Below, one piece after another: positions 48,500-57,881 of a DNA stretch of 64,000 nt. The position numbers were made by a program, and so were the translations under genes. The stretch comes from Rebecca billardiae RCC1528 (Eukaryota > Haptophyta). The stretch's first letter is position 1; each line of letters begins with the position of its first letter. The notes below the pieces were generated by a model, which saw nothing but the letters and a program-made list of their open reading frames with translations, made no database searches and was not told the origin of the DNA. Where the stretch lies: positions 4,402,001 to 4,466,000 of the forward strand of contig OZ251223.1 of the NCBI GenBank assembly GCA_965240325.2. Direction: 5' to 3'.

Positions 48500-49467
48500 G
48501 CTGCCCTCAGCTCGCGCGCCTCAAGGGGCACACGCACGCAGTGCACGCTGCATGCTGCGTGAGGGGCGTGCAGGGCTGGAGCGTCGCCTGGCCGTGGGGC
48601 GCTAGCGCCAGCTCGGTGCCTCGCTATCAGTCTGATGATCGCGCAGTCACTGGGCGCTCCACTCCTTGAAGCCAGACCGCCGGCGCCGGTGAGGCGGGTC
48701 CGCGGCCGAGCCACGGCGCTATGGCGGCCGACGCCGCTCCCGGCGACGCTGATGAGCATCTGAGTCTGAGACTGTGTCTGATCCGTGATCGTGTAAAGCC
48801 GTAATATTATCGTCATCGTCAGCATTAGTCGTATCAATCCCGATGCCGAGCTCGGTGACCGGGACCTTGTCCTTATTAGCCTTATTAGATGACGCCATTA
48901 GTAGAAAACTGGACGCCGATTCAGGACAGGCACTAGGCGGATCGGCCAGTCTGAGACTGAGTGACGAGCCGAGTGATGACGGCGCCCAGCCAGCCCCGGG
49001 CCTCTTCAGCAGCCCTCAGCTCGCCGTGGCTCCGCCGGGCGTCATCATCCGGCTGGCCGCATCCGCCGGCGCCGGCCCGGCTGCTTCGGCCGGACACTGC
49101 GGCCCAGGCCCGGCCTCGGCCCCACCGTACGACACGAAGCCCGGCTCCGGGGACGGGGGAGTACTCTCAGCCCCACCCCTGCCGCCAGATCGCGCCCTCC
49201 TCCTTCACGATGCCATCACGCCAAAGTCCGCAATCTCCCCGGCGGTGGCGCGCCGCCTGGCGACGGACCAGTGACAGCACACAGCGCCGGGCCGCGGGAG
49301 GAGGCTGCATGCCGCGGCAGGGGCAGCTCCGCCCGGACCCGGGCGGCTGGTCAGGCCGAGTGCCTGGCCGGGAGTGACGGTCGGCGCCTCGCCCGCGGCT
49401 GCGCCACGAGCGCTCGACGGGCGCCCGCCCAGCCACGGGCATCGCCCGCGCGGCGCGCGCGCGCGCC
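48500..49467. other. Intergenic; one doubtful 143-codon frame
   Basis: The frame at 48843-49274 (+) starts with ATG and reads M-P-S-S-V-T-G-T-L-S-L-L-A-L-L-D-D, then becomes Ala/Pro/Ser-rich without a domain. It could be a small gene but I would not rely on it. The rest holds nothing I recognise. Confidence 0.35.
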
Positions 49468-50844
49468 TCACGCGTCCGAGCCGTCCGTGTCCGCGGAGGC
49501 GGCGCCGCCGTGGGCCTCAGGCCCGACGGCCGTGTCCGCTGTGGCCGTCAGCCCGTCGTCCGCGTCGTCGGCGGGCGGGTCGTCGTTGTGGATCGACGCG
49601 AGCCAGGCCTCCAGCTCCGCGACGATCGAGCCCTGCACCAGGTTGCACTGCAGCGAGCAGCACGACAGCGTGCAGTTCGCCTGCAGCCCGGCGCGCAGCG
49701 CGCACGCGCCCGAGTCGCCCACGTAGTTCTCGAGGAGGTTGAGCTCGCGCAGGGAGGTGTTCGCCTCGAGGCCGGCGGCGAGGGCGGCGGCGCCGACGTC
49801 GCCCACGCGGTTCCACGAGAGCAGGAGCGTGCGCAGCGAGCGGTTCCGCCCGAGCGCGCCGCCGAGCTCCACCGCGCCCGCGTCGGCCACGCGGTTGGAG
49901 CGCAGGTTGAGCGTGCGCAGCGTGCTGCTGCGCCCCAGCCCGCGCGCGAGCGCGGTCGCGCCGCCGCAGCCGAGCAGGTTGCCCAGCAGGTCGAGCTCGA
50001 CGAGCGCGGTGGCCGGCTCGGCGAGCAGCGCGCCGAGCGCCTCGCCGCCGCGCGGCCCGATCGCCGCGGCCTGCAGCACCAGCCGGCGCAGCGACGGCAG
50101 CGCCCGCAGCGCGCGCGTGAGCCGCACGCAGCCGCTGTCGCCGAGCGCGTTCTGGGAAAGGTTCAGCGTGCCGAGGAGGCACGGCCGGCCGAGGCACTCG
50201 ACGAGGACGTCGACGCCGTGGGCGTCGATGGCCGCGTCGCACGCGCGGAACGAGCGCGCCGCGCCGTTCCCGCGCAGCAGCGCCGCGGCGAACACGAGCG
50301 AGTGCCGCGGCAGCGTCGTCTCAGTCAGGCTCACCTCGCGCGCCGGCGCCGCGCCGCCGCGCGCCGCGCGGCCGCCGAGCGCGGCGATCCAGCTGTGCAC
50401 GTGCTCGGCGGCGGCGCCGCAGCCGCCGGCGTCGCGCAGCAGCAGCGACTCGAGCGAGCCGTTCTGCGCGACGAACGGCGCGAGCACCAGCGCCTCCTCC
50501 ACCGAGACGCTCAGCTCGAGCCGCGCGGCTGAGCGCAGCTGCGCCACGCAGAACTCGCGCCCGTCGAGCTCGAGCGTGCGGAGGGCGGGGCACTGGCGGA
50601 GGGCGCACCAGCCGATCTGCGGCGTCGCGTCCTTCAGCTCGACGCGCATGCGCGGGTGCCCCGCCAGCCACTCGCCCACCGCGTCGCGCAGCTCGGACGA
50701 GGCGCACGCGAGCGCCTGCAGCGAGCGCAGCGTGCACGCCGACCACAGCGGCGTCTGCGACGAGACGTCCTGGCGCAGCAACAGGCGCAGCGGCGCGTGC
50801 GCCACGCCCGTTGGCTCTCGCGGCCTCGTCGCCACCCTCTCCAT
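49468..50844 (-). CDS. Ribonuclease-inhibitor-type leucine-rich-repeat protein
   Basis: The protein has 458 residues from the ATG at 50842-50844; three upstream codons lead only to a GTG. The N-terminal ~70 residues (L-W-S-A-C-T-L-R-S-L-Q-A-L-A-C-A-S-S-E-L-R) resemble an F-box or similar helical cap. From about residue 220 there are roughly six repeats of about 28 residues of the type L-x-x-L-N-L-x-x-N-x-x-x-D-x-G, for example L-R-T-L-N-L-R-S-N-R-V and L-R-E-L-N-L-L-E-N-Y-V. These are RNI-type repeats as in NLRC3-like and RanGAP-like proteins, which build a curved protein-binding surface. No NACHT or kinase domain is present, so it is probably a stand-alone scaffold or, if the F-box reading is right, a ubiquitin-ligase adaptor. 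The C-terminus is acidic and disordered. It is a single exon, divergent from mannonate dehydratase. Confidence 0.82.
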   Translation of the reverse strand: MERVATRPREPTGVAHAPLRLLLRQDVSSQTPLWSACTLRSLQALACASSELRDAVGEWLAGHPRMRVELKDATPQIGWCALRQCPALRTLELDGREFCVAQLRSAARLELSVSVEEALVLAPFVAQNGSLESLLLRDAGGCGAAAEHVHSWIAALGGRAARGGAAPAREVSLTETTLPRHSLVFAAALLRGNGAARSFRACDAAIDAHGVDVLVECLGRPCLLGTLNLSQNALGDSGCVRLTRALRALPSLRRLVLQAAAIGPRGGEALGALLAEPATALVELDLLGNLLGCGGATALARGLGRSSTLRTLNLRSNRVADAGAVELGGALGRNRSLRTLLLSWNRVGDVGAAALAAGLEANTSLRELNLLENYVGDSGACALRAGLQANCTLSCCSLQCNLVQGSIVAELEAWLASIHNDDPPADDADDGLTATADTAVGPEAHGGAASADTDGSDA

Positions 50845-51306
50845 TGGCGGCACGCGCGCGCGTTCGCTGCCCGGGTCCAGGCTGAGGTGTGTGCGCGCGG
50901 GACCGGCCGCTTCGGCTGTGGCAAGCGGCCCCAGCCGGCCAGCCCGGAGCGGGCGGAGTCAACGGGCACCGGCCGCTTTGAGAGCGTGCCGGTTCGTCTC
51001 AAGAGCCCGTGACGGATCGCAGCCCGAGTGAATATTAAGCGGGTGAGAATCTCATCAAGTTCTCCGTAGTTCTCGTTTGCGAGCTGCTCAGAATCTCACC
51101 GGACTGCGCAACCGCAACGGCCGGACGCAAAATTCAGTTTCGTCGCGCGGAGTCTGAAAAAAACGCCAGAAAGCAACGCGCAGCGGCGGCCGCAGCTTTT
51201 CCAACGGTCTGAGAAATGATGACGCGCCCATTGCGAGGCGTCTGGAACTTTACCCAGCCGCCGCCGCCGCCGGCCCCGCCCTCGCACCGCACGCTCCGCC
51301 CGCACA
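50845..51306. promoter_or_regulatory. Divergent intergenic region, LRR gene and mannonate dehydratase
   Basis: These 462 bp separate two divergent start codons. The motif ACCGGCCGCTT occurs twice (about 50904 and 50969). Less GC-rich sequence at 51025-51080 and 51120-51175 could hold core promoters. No TATA box is obvious. Confidence 0.35.
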
Positions 51307-52639
51307 ATGTCCACGCCGGCGCGCCCCGAGCCGCTCGAGGAGACGTGGCGGTGGTATGGCCCGAACGACCCGGTCACGCTCGCCGACGTGCGCCAGTCCG
51401 GCGCCACGGGCGTCGTGAGCGCGCTGCACGACGTGCCCGCGGGCGAGGTTTGGCCGGTCGAGAAGATCCTCGAGCGCAAGGCGGCCATCGAGGCGGCCGG
51501 GCTGGTCTGGTCGGTGGTCGAGAGCGTGCCCGTCCACGAGAGCATCAAGCTCGCGCAGGAGCCCGAGCGCTCGCGCTGCATCGCCAACTACTGCGAGACG
51601 CTGCGCAACCTGGGCAAGTGTGGCATCCACCGGCTGTGCTACAACTTCATGCCCGTGCGCGCGCGAGAGCGAGGGGGCGAGCGCGCGCTGCACGCAGCGG
51701 CGCGCCCGCGGCGCGTGCTCAGACCGCGCGCGCCGCACCGCCCTCGCGCGCGCGGCGCAGGTGATCGACTGGACGCGCACCGACCTCGAGCGCGAGTGGA
51801 GCGACGGCAGCCGCGCGCTCGCGTTCGACGCGGACGACTTCGCCGCCTTCGAGCTGTTCACGCTGCGGCGCAAGGGCGCGGAGGCGCAGTACTCGGAGGA
51901 GCAGCGGGCGCGCGCGGCGGCGCGCCACGCCGCGATGAGCGAGCCCCAGCGCGAGGCCATCGCGCGCACGGTGATGGCGGGCCTTCCCGGCCGCATGGTG
52001 GAGTCCTACTCGGTACAGCAGTTCTCACACGCGCTGGCGCAGTACGACGGCACCGACGCGGCCGCGCTGCGCGCCAACCTGGCGCACTTCCTCAAGGCGG
52101 TGGTGCCCGCGGCGGAGGAGGCGGGCGTGTACATGGCGATCCACCCCGACGACCCGCCCACCCCGCTGCTCGGCCTCCCCCGCGTCGTCTCGACCGCGGA
52201 GGACGTGGAGGCGCTGCTCGGCGCACACCCGTCCGCGCACAACGGCCTCACCTTCTGCGTGGGCTCGTACGCCTCGGCCGCGGGGAACGACGTGGCGGCG
52301 ATGGCGCGCGCGTTCGCGCACCGCGTGCACTTCCTGCACCTGCGCAACGTGCGCAAGGAGCCGAACGGCTCCTTCGTCGAGGCCGACCACCTCGACGGTG
52401 ACGTAGACATGTTCGACATCCTCGAGGTCTTCATCGACGAGCGCGCGCGGCGCGCGGCGGCCGGCGGCAAGGACGCGCACATCCCGTTCCGGCCGGACCA
52501 CGGGCACAAGATGCTGGACGACCTGAGCGGCAAGCCGACCAACCCCGGGTACACCGCGATCGGCCGGCTGCGCGGCCTCGCCGAGCTGCGCGGGCTGCAG
52601 ACGGCGATCGTGCGGCAGAAGGCGCGCGCAGCGCAGTAG
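51307..52639 (+). CDS. uxuA: D-mannonate dehydratase (UxuA), two exons
   Basis: The enzyme dehydrates D-mannonate to 2-keto-3-deoxy-D-gluconate in hexuronate breakdown. Exons 51307-51654 and 51761-52639 flank a 106-nt intron (GTGCGC...GCGCAG, phase 0); splicing joins Y-N-F-M-P to [10 protein letters not shown] exactly as in the bacterial enzyme. The product is 408 residues, close to the bacterial length of about 395. Matches run the whole length: [31 protein letters not shown]. The metal-site motifs are I-H-P-D-D-P-P, F-C-V-G-S-Y, H-L-R-N and R-P-D-H-G-H; all four expected ligands (His, Cys, His, Asp) are kept. No targeting signal is visible, so it is probably cytosolic. The family is mainly bacterial; an intron-bearing copy suggests an old transfer since adapted to the nucleus. 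An intact enzyme is expected. Confidence 0.95.
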
Positions 52640-53911
52640 GCAGCCGCCGCAGCAGCAGCAGTGCGGCGCGTGCGCCCAAGCGGCGGGCACGGCGGGACAC
52701 GCTGCCGCACCGCACAGCTAGCGCCGCACGCCCGCCGCCCGCCGCCCCATCCGCCGCGGCGCGACTGTTGGACGAGTGGGTCGTCAGATTTATTACGGGC
52801 TGGCTCAACGACAACGGCTCCGGGCGCCGCGCGCGCGGACTGCACTCGGCGCGCGGCTAGCAGGCTGCTCCGGGGACCTGACACAGTGCCAGTCGGGCGG
52901 CGCGATACGGGTACCTAATAACACTGACCGCCAGCGGCCCGCCGCCGTGCGCGGGCGCCGCTGCACGCGTGCCTGGCGACGACATCATCCGATCATTCCC
53001 GCGGGGTCAGATCGGCGGTGCCGAGACGCAGCGCGCCGCGTGACCGCGTCCGCGGCGGCGGCCCGGCCCGCAGTGGCACCTGCGCGGCTATAGCGGCATC
53101 GCAGTGAGACGGTGTCACTGACTGTTGATGTGACTGAGTGCCGCCCGCGGCCCGGCGTAACAAGCTCACAAGAACATCATCAACTCAGTTGTCACTACAG
53201 TATAGACACAGCCGTACTCGGTACTGCGGTCCGGTCGTATACCGCGCACGCCGAGTCGTCGTACGTAAAACGTATATATATATACGACGTTATATACTAC
53301 CGCGGCGGACGGCGCCCGGCGCGGTCGTACTCAGACAGCTCAGTACTGCTCGTGACGAGTACTTCAGCAAGGTCAGTCAGATCTGACACGGTCACACCGG
53401 ACCGAACGGCGGGAATAACGGTAGTGCGGGTCACTAACCGTATACGGGTGGCACCCGCCGGGGATTATTGATTAACGGCGGGTTACAGCCTCTCACTCTG
53501 GCGGTGTGACTGACTGATGACCGACCGGTCACTCACCGGACGATGAATCCGCCGGCGGATGACGATGACGATTCATCACGGTCGCAGCAGCGGCCCACCG
53601 CCGTGCGCACCGGGTCCCGGTCGCGCCGTGCGCACGGTACCGATGGCGATGCGAGTCCGTCACGTGACACCGCGGTCCGAGTGTCCGACGGGCCTGACAG
53701 CTGATGAGCGCCGCACAATCGGACAAGTTGTCGCAGCGCAGCTAAGTAGTAATGTACGTATTATAATAATAAGCACGGGAACTGCCGCGGGGAGTCGGTA
53801 CAATACCGGAATACGTGATCATCACTACGGTCTTATTTATGAGTCGGGCGCAGCGGATGGCGGCTGACACCGAGTACTATATTGGCGCGCGTATACATAT
53901 ATATATATATA
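52640..53911. other. No supported gene
   Basis: This is 1.27 kb with many short GAC/CAGT-rich words and AT patches (53272-53290, 53755-53775, 53891-53911). No domain-bearing frame, RNA gene or clear repeat was found. It ends in the AT tract at the left edge of the next element. Confidence 0.5.
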
Positions 53912-54070
53912 CACAGCAACGACTTCTTTTTTAAAGCGGCCGTTAGCGTGTCCAGCGGCCAGATTAATTTTCGAAAAATTACTATGCGCTGCGCGCGCGC
54001 CCCTAGGGGGCGGCGCGCGCGCGCGGCTGGTCCCCCCTGCATGCCCGCACCGTCAGCTGCCTGATTGCCG

Positions 54071-56882
54071 CTACCCAGCCCCGCTACCGTCGCGCGCGAC
54101 ATCCGCGCCGTAAATCACCGTCACCGAGCGGTCCGGCGAGCGCGCCGCCATCAATTTGCTCCTGAGTGCCGAAAACTCCTTCTCCGGAAGCCCAGCCTCC
54201 TCGCGCAGGAGCTTGCGCGCCGTCATGCACTCCGCGATCAGGTCGATCGCGTCGGTCTCCGCCCTGCGCTGCCATTCGCGCTGCCGCTTGGCGTACTTCT
54301 TCAGCCAGAGCCGCCGCACCTTGTCGCCGAACTCCTCTGCCCACGTCGCAAGCGACACGCGGCGCACGAGCTGCGCGACCGTCGAGATGTGCGGCTCCGC
54401 CGTCGACTTCTTCCCCTCGGCGTACTCGCGGACGAATGAGTCGAGTGACTTGCGCGCGTGCACGAGCGGCATCGCACGCTTGGTCACCTGCACGAAATGC
54501 CCCTGCACCTGCTCGTCCGCGAGCTGCACGAGGCGCCCCCGCCGCCTGAGGCGAGACGCCGTCTGCGCCCGCCTCCGTGACCGCCCAGACGTTGAAGCGC
54601 AGCGGTGGGACGTTGTGCGAGCCCTGGCCGGCGAGGCTGGCGAGGCTGACGTAAGCGCCGGTGCACGCCACGATGGCCTTCTGCTCCTCCGCGTAGTCGG
54701 CCGCCTCGGCGCCGCCGCCAAAACCGCCGCCGGCCGCGCTGCCGCCTGCCGAGGCAGTGCTGCCACCGAGGCCGCGCTGCTGCGCGCCGCCGCCGGCCGC
54801 GCCGCCGCCGGCCGCGCCGCCACCAGCCGCACCACCACCCGCACTGTCAGCCGCGCCGCTGGCCGCGCCACATGCCGCGCCACCGGCCACGCGGACGCCA
54901 GCACCGGCTGTGCCGCTAGCCACGCCGCTGCCACTGCCGGCCGCGCCGCCCACGCCGCCGCCCGCGCCCGCGCCCGCGCACGCGTTGCCAGCCGCGCCCC
55001 CGGCCGCGCCGCCGGCCGCGCCGCCGGCCGCGCCACCGGCCGCGCGGACGCCAGCGCCAGCGGTGCCGCCAGCCACGCAGCTGCCGCTGCTGCTGCCACC
55101 AGTGCTGCTGCTGCCGCCCGCACCGGCCGCGCCGCCGCCGGCCGCGCCGCCGCCGGGAGCGCCGCCGCCGGCCGCGCGATCGCCAGCGCTGTCAGCCGCG
55201 CCGCTGTCCGCGCCGCCGGCCGCACCTCCGGCCGCGCCTCCAGCCGCGCGGACGCCAACGCCAGCTGTGCCGCCAGCCACGCCACTGCAGCTGCCGCCTG
55301 CGCCGCCCGCGCCGCCGCCAGCACCCGCGCCCGCGTTGCCAGCCGCGCCGCCGGCCGCGTCCGGCCGCGTCGCCGGGCGCACCGCCGCCTGGCGCGCAGT
55401 TGTCGGGCGTGCCGCCGTCGGGCGCGCCGCCACCGGGCCCGCCATCGCCCGCGCTGTCAGCCGCGCCGCTGGCCGCGCCGCAGGCCGCGCCACCGGCCGC
55501 GCGGACGCCAACGCCGGCTGTGCCGCCAGCCACGCCGCTGTCGCTGCAGCTGCCGCCGCCGCCGCTGCTGCGGGCCGCGCCGGCCGCGCGCGGCCGCGCC
55601 GTCGGCCGCGCCGCCGCCGGCAGTGCCGCCGCCGGCCGCGCCACCGCCCGCGCTGTCAGCCGCGCCGCTAGCCGCGCCGCCGGCCGCGCCACCGGCCGCA
55701 CGGACGCCAGCGCCGACTGTGCCGCCAGCCACGCCGCTGCCGCTGCCGCTCGCGCCGGCCGCGCCGCCGCCCGTGCCCGCGGACGCGCCCGCGTTGCCAG
55801 CCGCGCCGCCCGCCGCGCCGCCGGCCGCGCCGCCGACCGCGCAACCGGCCGCGCGGACTCCAGCGCCGGCGGCACCGCCAGCTACGCCGCTACCGCTGCC
55901 GCTGCCGCCGCTGCCGCCGGCCGCGCCGCCGGCCGCGTCGCCGGCCGCGCCGCCTGCAGCGCCGCCAGCCGCGCCGCCCTGCCGCGCTGGCCACGTGCAG
56001 CGGCGGCAGCTGGCGGCGCCGGTCGCGGTGGGAGCCGGCCGCTCCGGATCACGTCATTGATCCCGTCGGCGTCCGCACTCCATAGCTCGGGCATGTCCGA
56101 GTCCGGCCGCTCCGAGATGGCGATCGCCTCCGACGACGCGAGCGCAACACCCTCATAGTTGCGCACGATGGCGATCGTGGCCGCGCGCGAGTGCGCTGCG
56201 TTTGGCCCGTGTCCGCCGAGAGGAGGAGGACATGCGGCTGCCCGCGCGGGCGCGCGGACTTGCCGTAGTGCTCCAAGCGATCCAGCACGGCGCCCACGGC
56301 CTGCGCCCACGGCCGCGCCGCCGACTCGCTGCCGATCATCATCACGCCCGCGCCCGCGTGCTCGCGATTGCGCACCGCGCTCTCACGTGAGCCAGCCACC
56401 GGCGGCGGGATCGGGTGGCGCATGCCCAGGTTGAGCCACGTCGAGAACTCTCGGGCTGGCGCGAGCCCACGATGCTCAGTGTGCGGTCCTTCTCGCGCGC
56501 CTAGTGCACGACGCCCTCGTCGTCGAGCTAGGTGAAGGCATGCAAGACGAGCGCGTCTCACGAGAAGAGCCGCAGCTTGGCTACACGCAGCAGGTTGTTC
56601 TTCTTCCGCTGGGCCTTGATGGCGACGAGGCTGTTGACGCTGCGCTTGACCTCCGCCAGGTAGTTCTCGTTCCGCATGATCGAGTGGTCCACCTCGCTCG
56701 CGGCCTCGCGCGCGCGCAGCTTGAGCATCTCGTGCGGCTGAGCGCCGCGGCCATGCGCAGCCATGCAGATGCGGCAGAGACGTGGCGCCCGATGCTTTAG
56801 GCACCTTTGCGATGCAGCTTGGGCTTCCTAGGCTTCGCGCAGGAACGCTTGCCCTTGCCCACGGTGAGCACAGCCGTCGCCA
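54071..56882 (-). pseudogene. Decayed gene of unknown function inside the TIR element
   Basis: The minus-strand remains run from a possible start at 56882 ([13 protein letters not shown], then basic [10 protein letters not shown]) to a stop at 54071. Protein-like segments fall in different frames: R-N-E-N-Y-L-A-E-V-K-R (about 56640-56680), interrupted further on by in-frame stops at 56558, 56528 and 56501; S-T-W-L-N-L-G-M-R-H-P (about 56410-56445); I-A-I-V-R-N-Y-E-G-V-A-L (about 56145-56180). A 1.2-kb Ala/Gly/Pro-rich repeat stretch follows (about 54750-55990), then a C-terminal region with A-E-E-F-G-D-K-V-R-R-L-W (about 54310-54345) after a one-base frame change in a G run near 54540. The original protein would have been about 900 residues. 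I do not recognise it. Some breaks could be introns or sequencing errors, but the three stops argue for decay. Confidence 0.6.
54750..55990. repeat. Ala/Pro/Gly-encoding GC-rich minisatellite
   Basis: Imperfect repeats built on GCCGCGCCGCCGGCC and GCCACGCCGCTGCC words, open in all frames. It sits in the middle of the decayed gene, and its slippage is a likely source of frame changes. Confidence 0.8.
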
Positions 56883-57437
56883 TTGCTGCGCGCGGCGAGC
56901 GCGGTCCCGCGCGGCCGTGCCGGGCGCAGCCGCAGCAAGTTAGTCTGATGCAAATTCCCGGTCACCCATGCAAAAGTAAGCGTTCCCGCTGCGCATGTGC
57001 GTGCATCACGAGTAACCCGCCGCCTGAATAACAACTCCGCGCCCCTCCATACACTTCCTGCATCCCCGCGCGCAGCGGCGTGCGGGCGGGCGCGAATTCG
57101 CACCGTGTTACGAACAGACCTAGCAAAGTAGATCGGTGTGGCGCGTCGGGACGCGGAGCGGGTGCGGGGCAGGCGGGGGATAGGTTGGGGAACACCCGCG
57201 ATTAGAGCACCGGTGGCGCAGCGGCGACGTGGACGCCGCCACACGCGCACGCACGGCGCGCGCTCGCACCGCGAGTCGAACGTCCGCTCGCCAAGCCCTG
57301 CGACGGCGTCCGTGCGACGCCGAGCGACGAACGCTCTCGGGATTTGGCCCGGACCACCAGATTCAGCCGTTAACGGCCGAAAATTCATTTGTTGGAGTTT
57401 CCTTAACGGCCGCTTTAAAAAAGAAATCGTTGCTGTG

Positions 57438-57601
<164 letters not shown>

Positions 57602-57881
57602 TACCGTAGTACATGATCAGGAGTAGTGGTGCACGGAGGGCGCATGGCGCGCATGCGCGGCTCAGCCTCAGGCTGCGGCCGCGCGGCGTCGGCCCGCGCA
57701 GCCGCGCGCGACGCGGGCTGCCGCGCCCGCGCGCGCGCCGTGACGGTGAGCAGTCGGAGTCAAGTGGCGCCGCCGGGTACGGTCACGGTACGGCTATAGT
57801 ACCTGACTCATCAATAGTAGCGCTAGCACGGTATAAGTCGATGAATCGGACGGACTAACCGGGCGCGCCTCACAGCCAGCC

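Larger units (their letters stand above)
53912..57437. mobile_element. TIR-bounded 3.5-kb element inserted in TA-rich DNA
   Basis: The left end (53912-53945) reads CACAGCAACGACTTCTTTTTTAAAGCGGCCGTTA. The right end (57404-57437) is its reverse complement with one mismatch. Some further subterminal similarity exists (ATTTTCG in both). Outside both ends lies TA-repeat DNA (53891-53911 and 57438-57600), so a TA target is possible but a duplication cannot be shown in a microsatellite. Inside is one decayed minus-strand gene without a recognisable transposase. CACAG-type tips occur in CACTA-like transposons, but I do not assign a superfamily on that alone. Confidence 0.75.

Noticed and set aside
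51307-52639. Bacterial contamination as the source of the mannonate dehydratase gene
   Set aside because: The host-type intron and the contiguous eukaryotic neighbours argue for nuclear residence.
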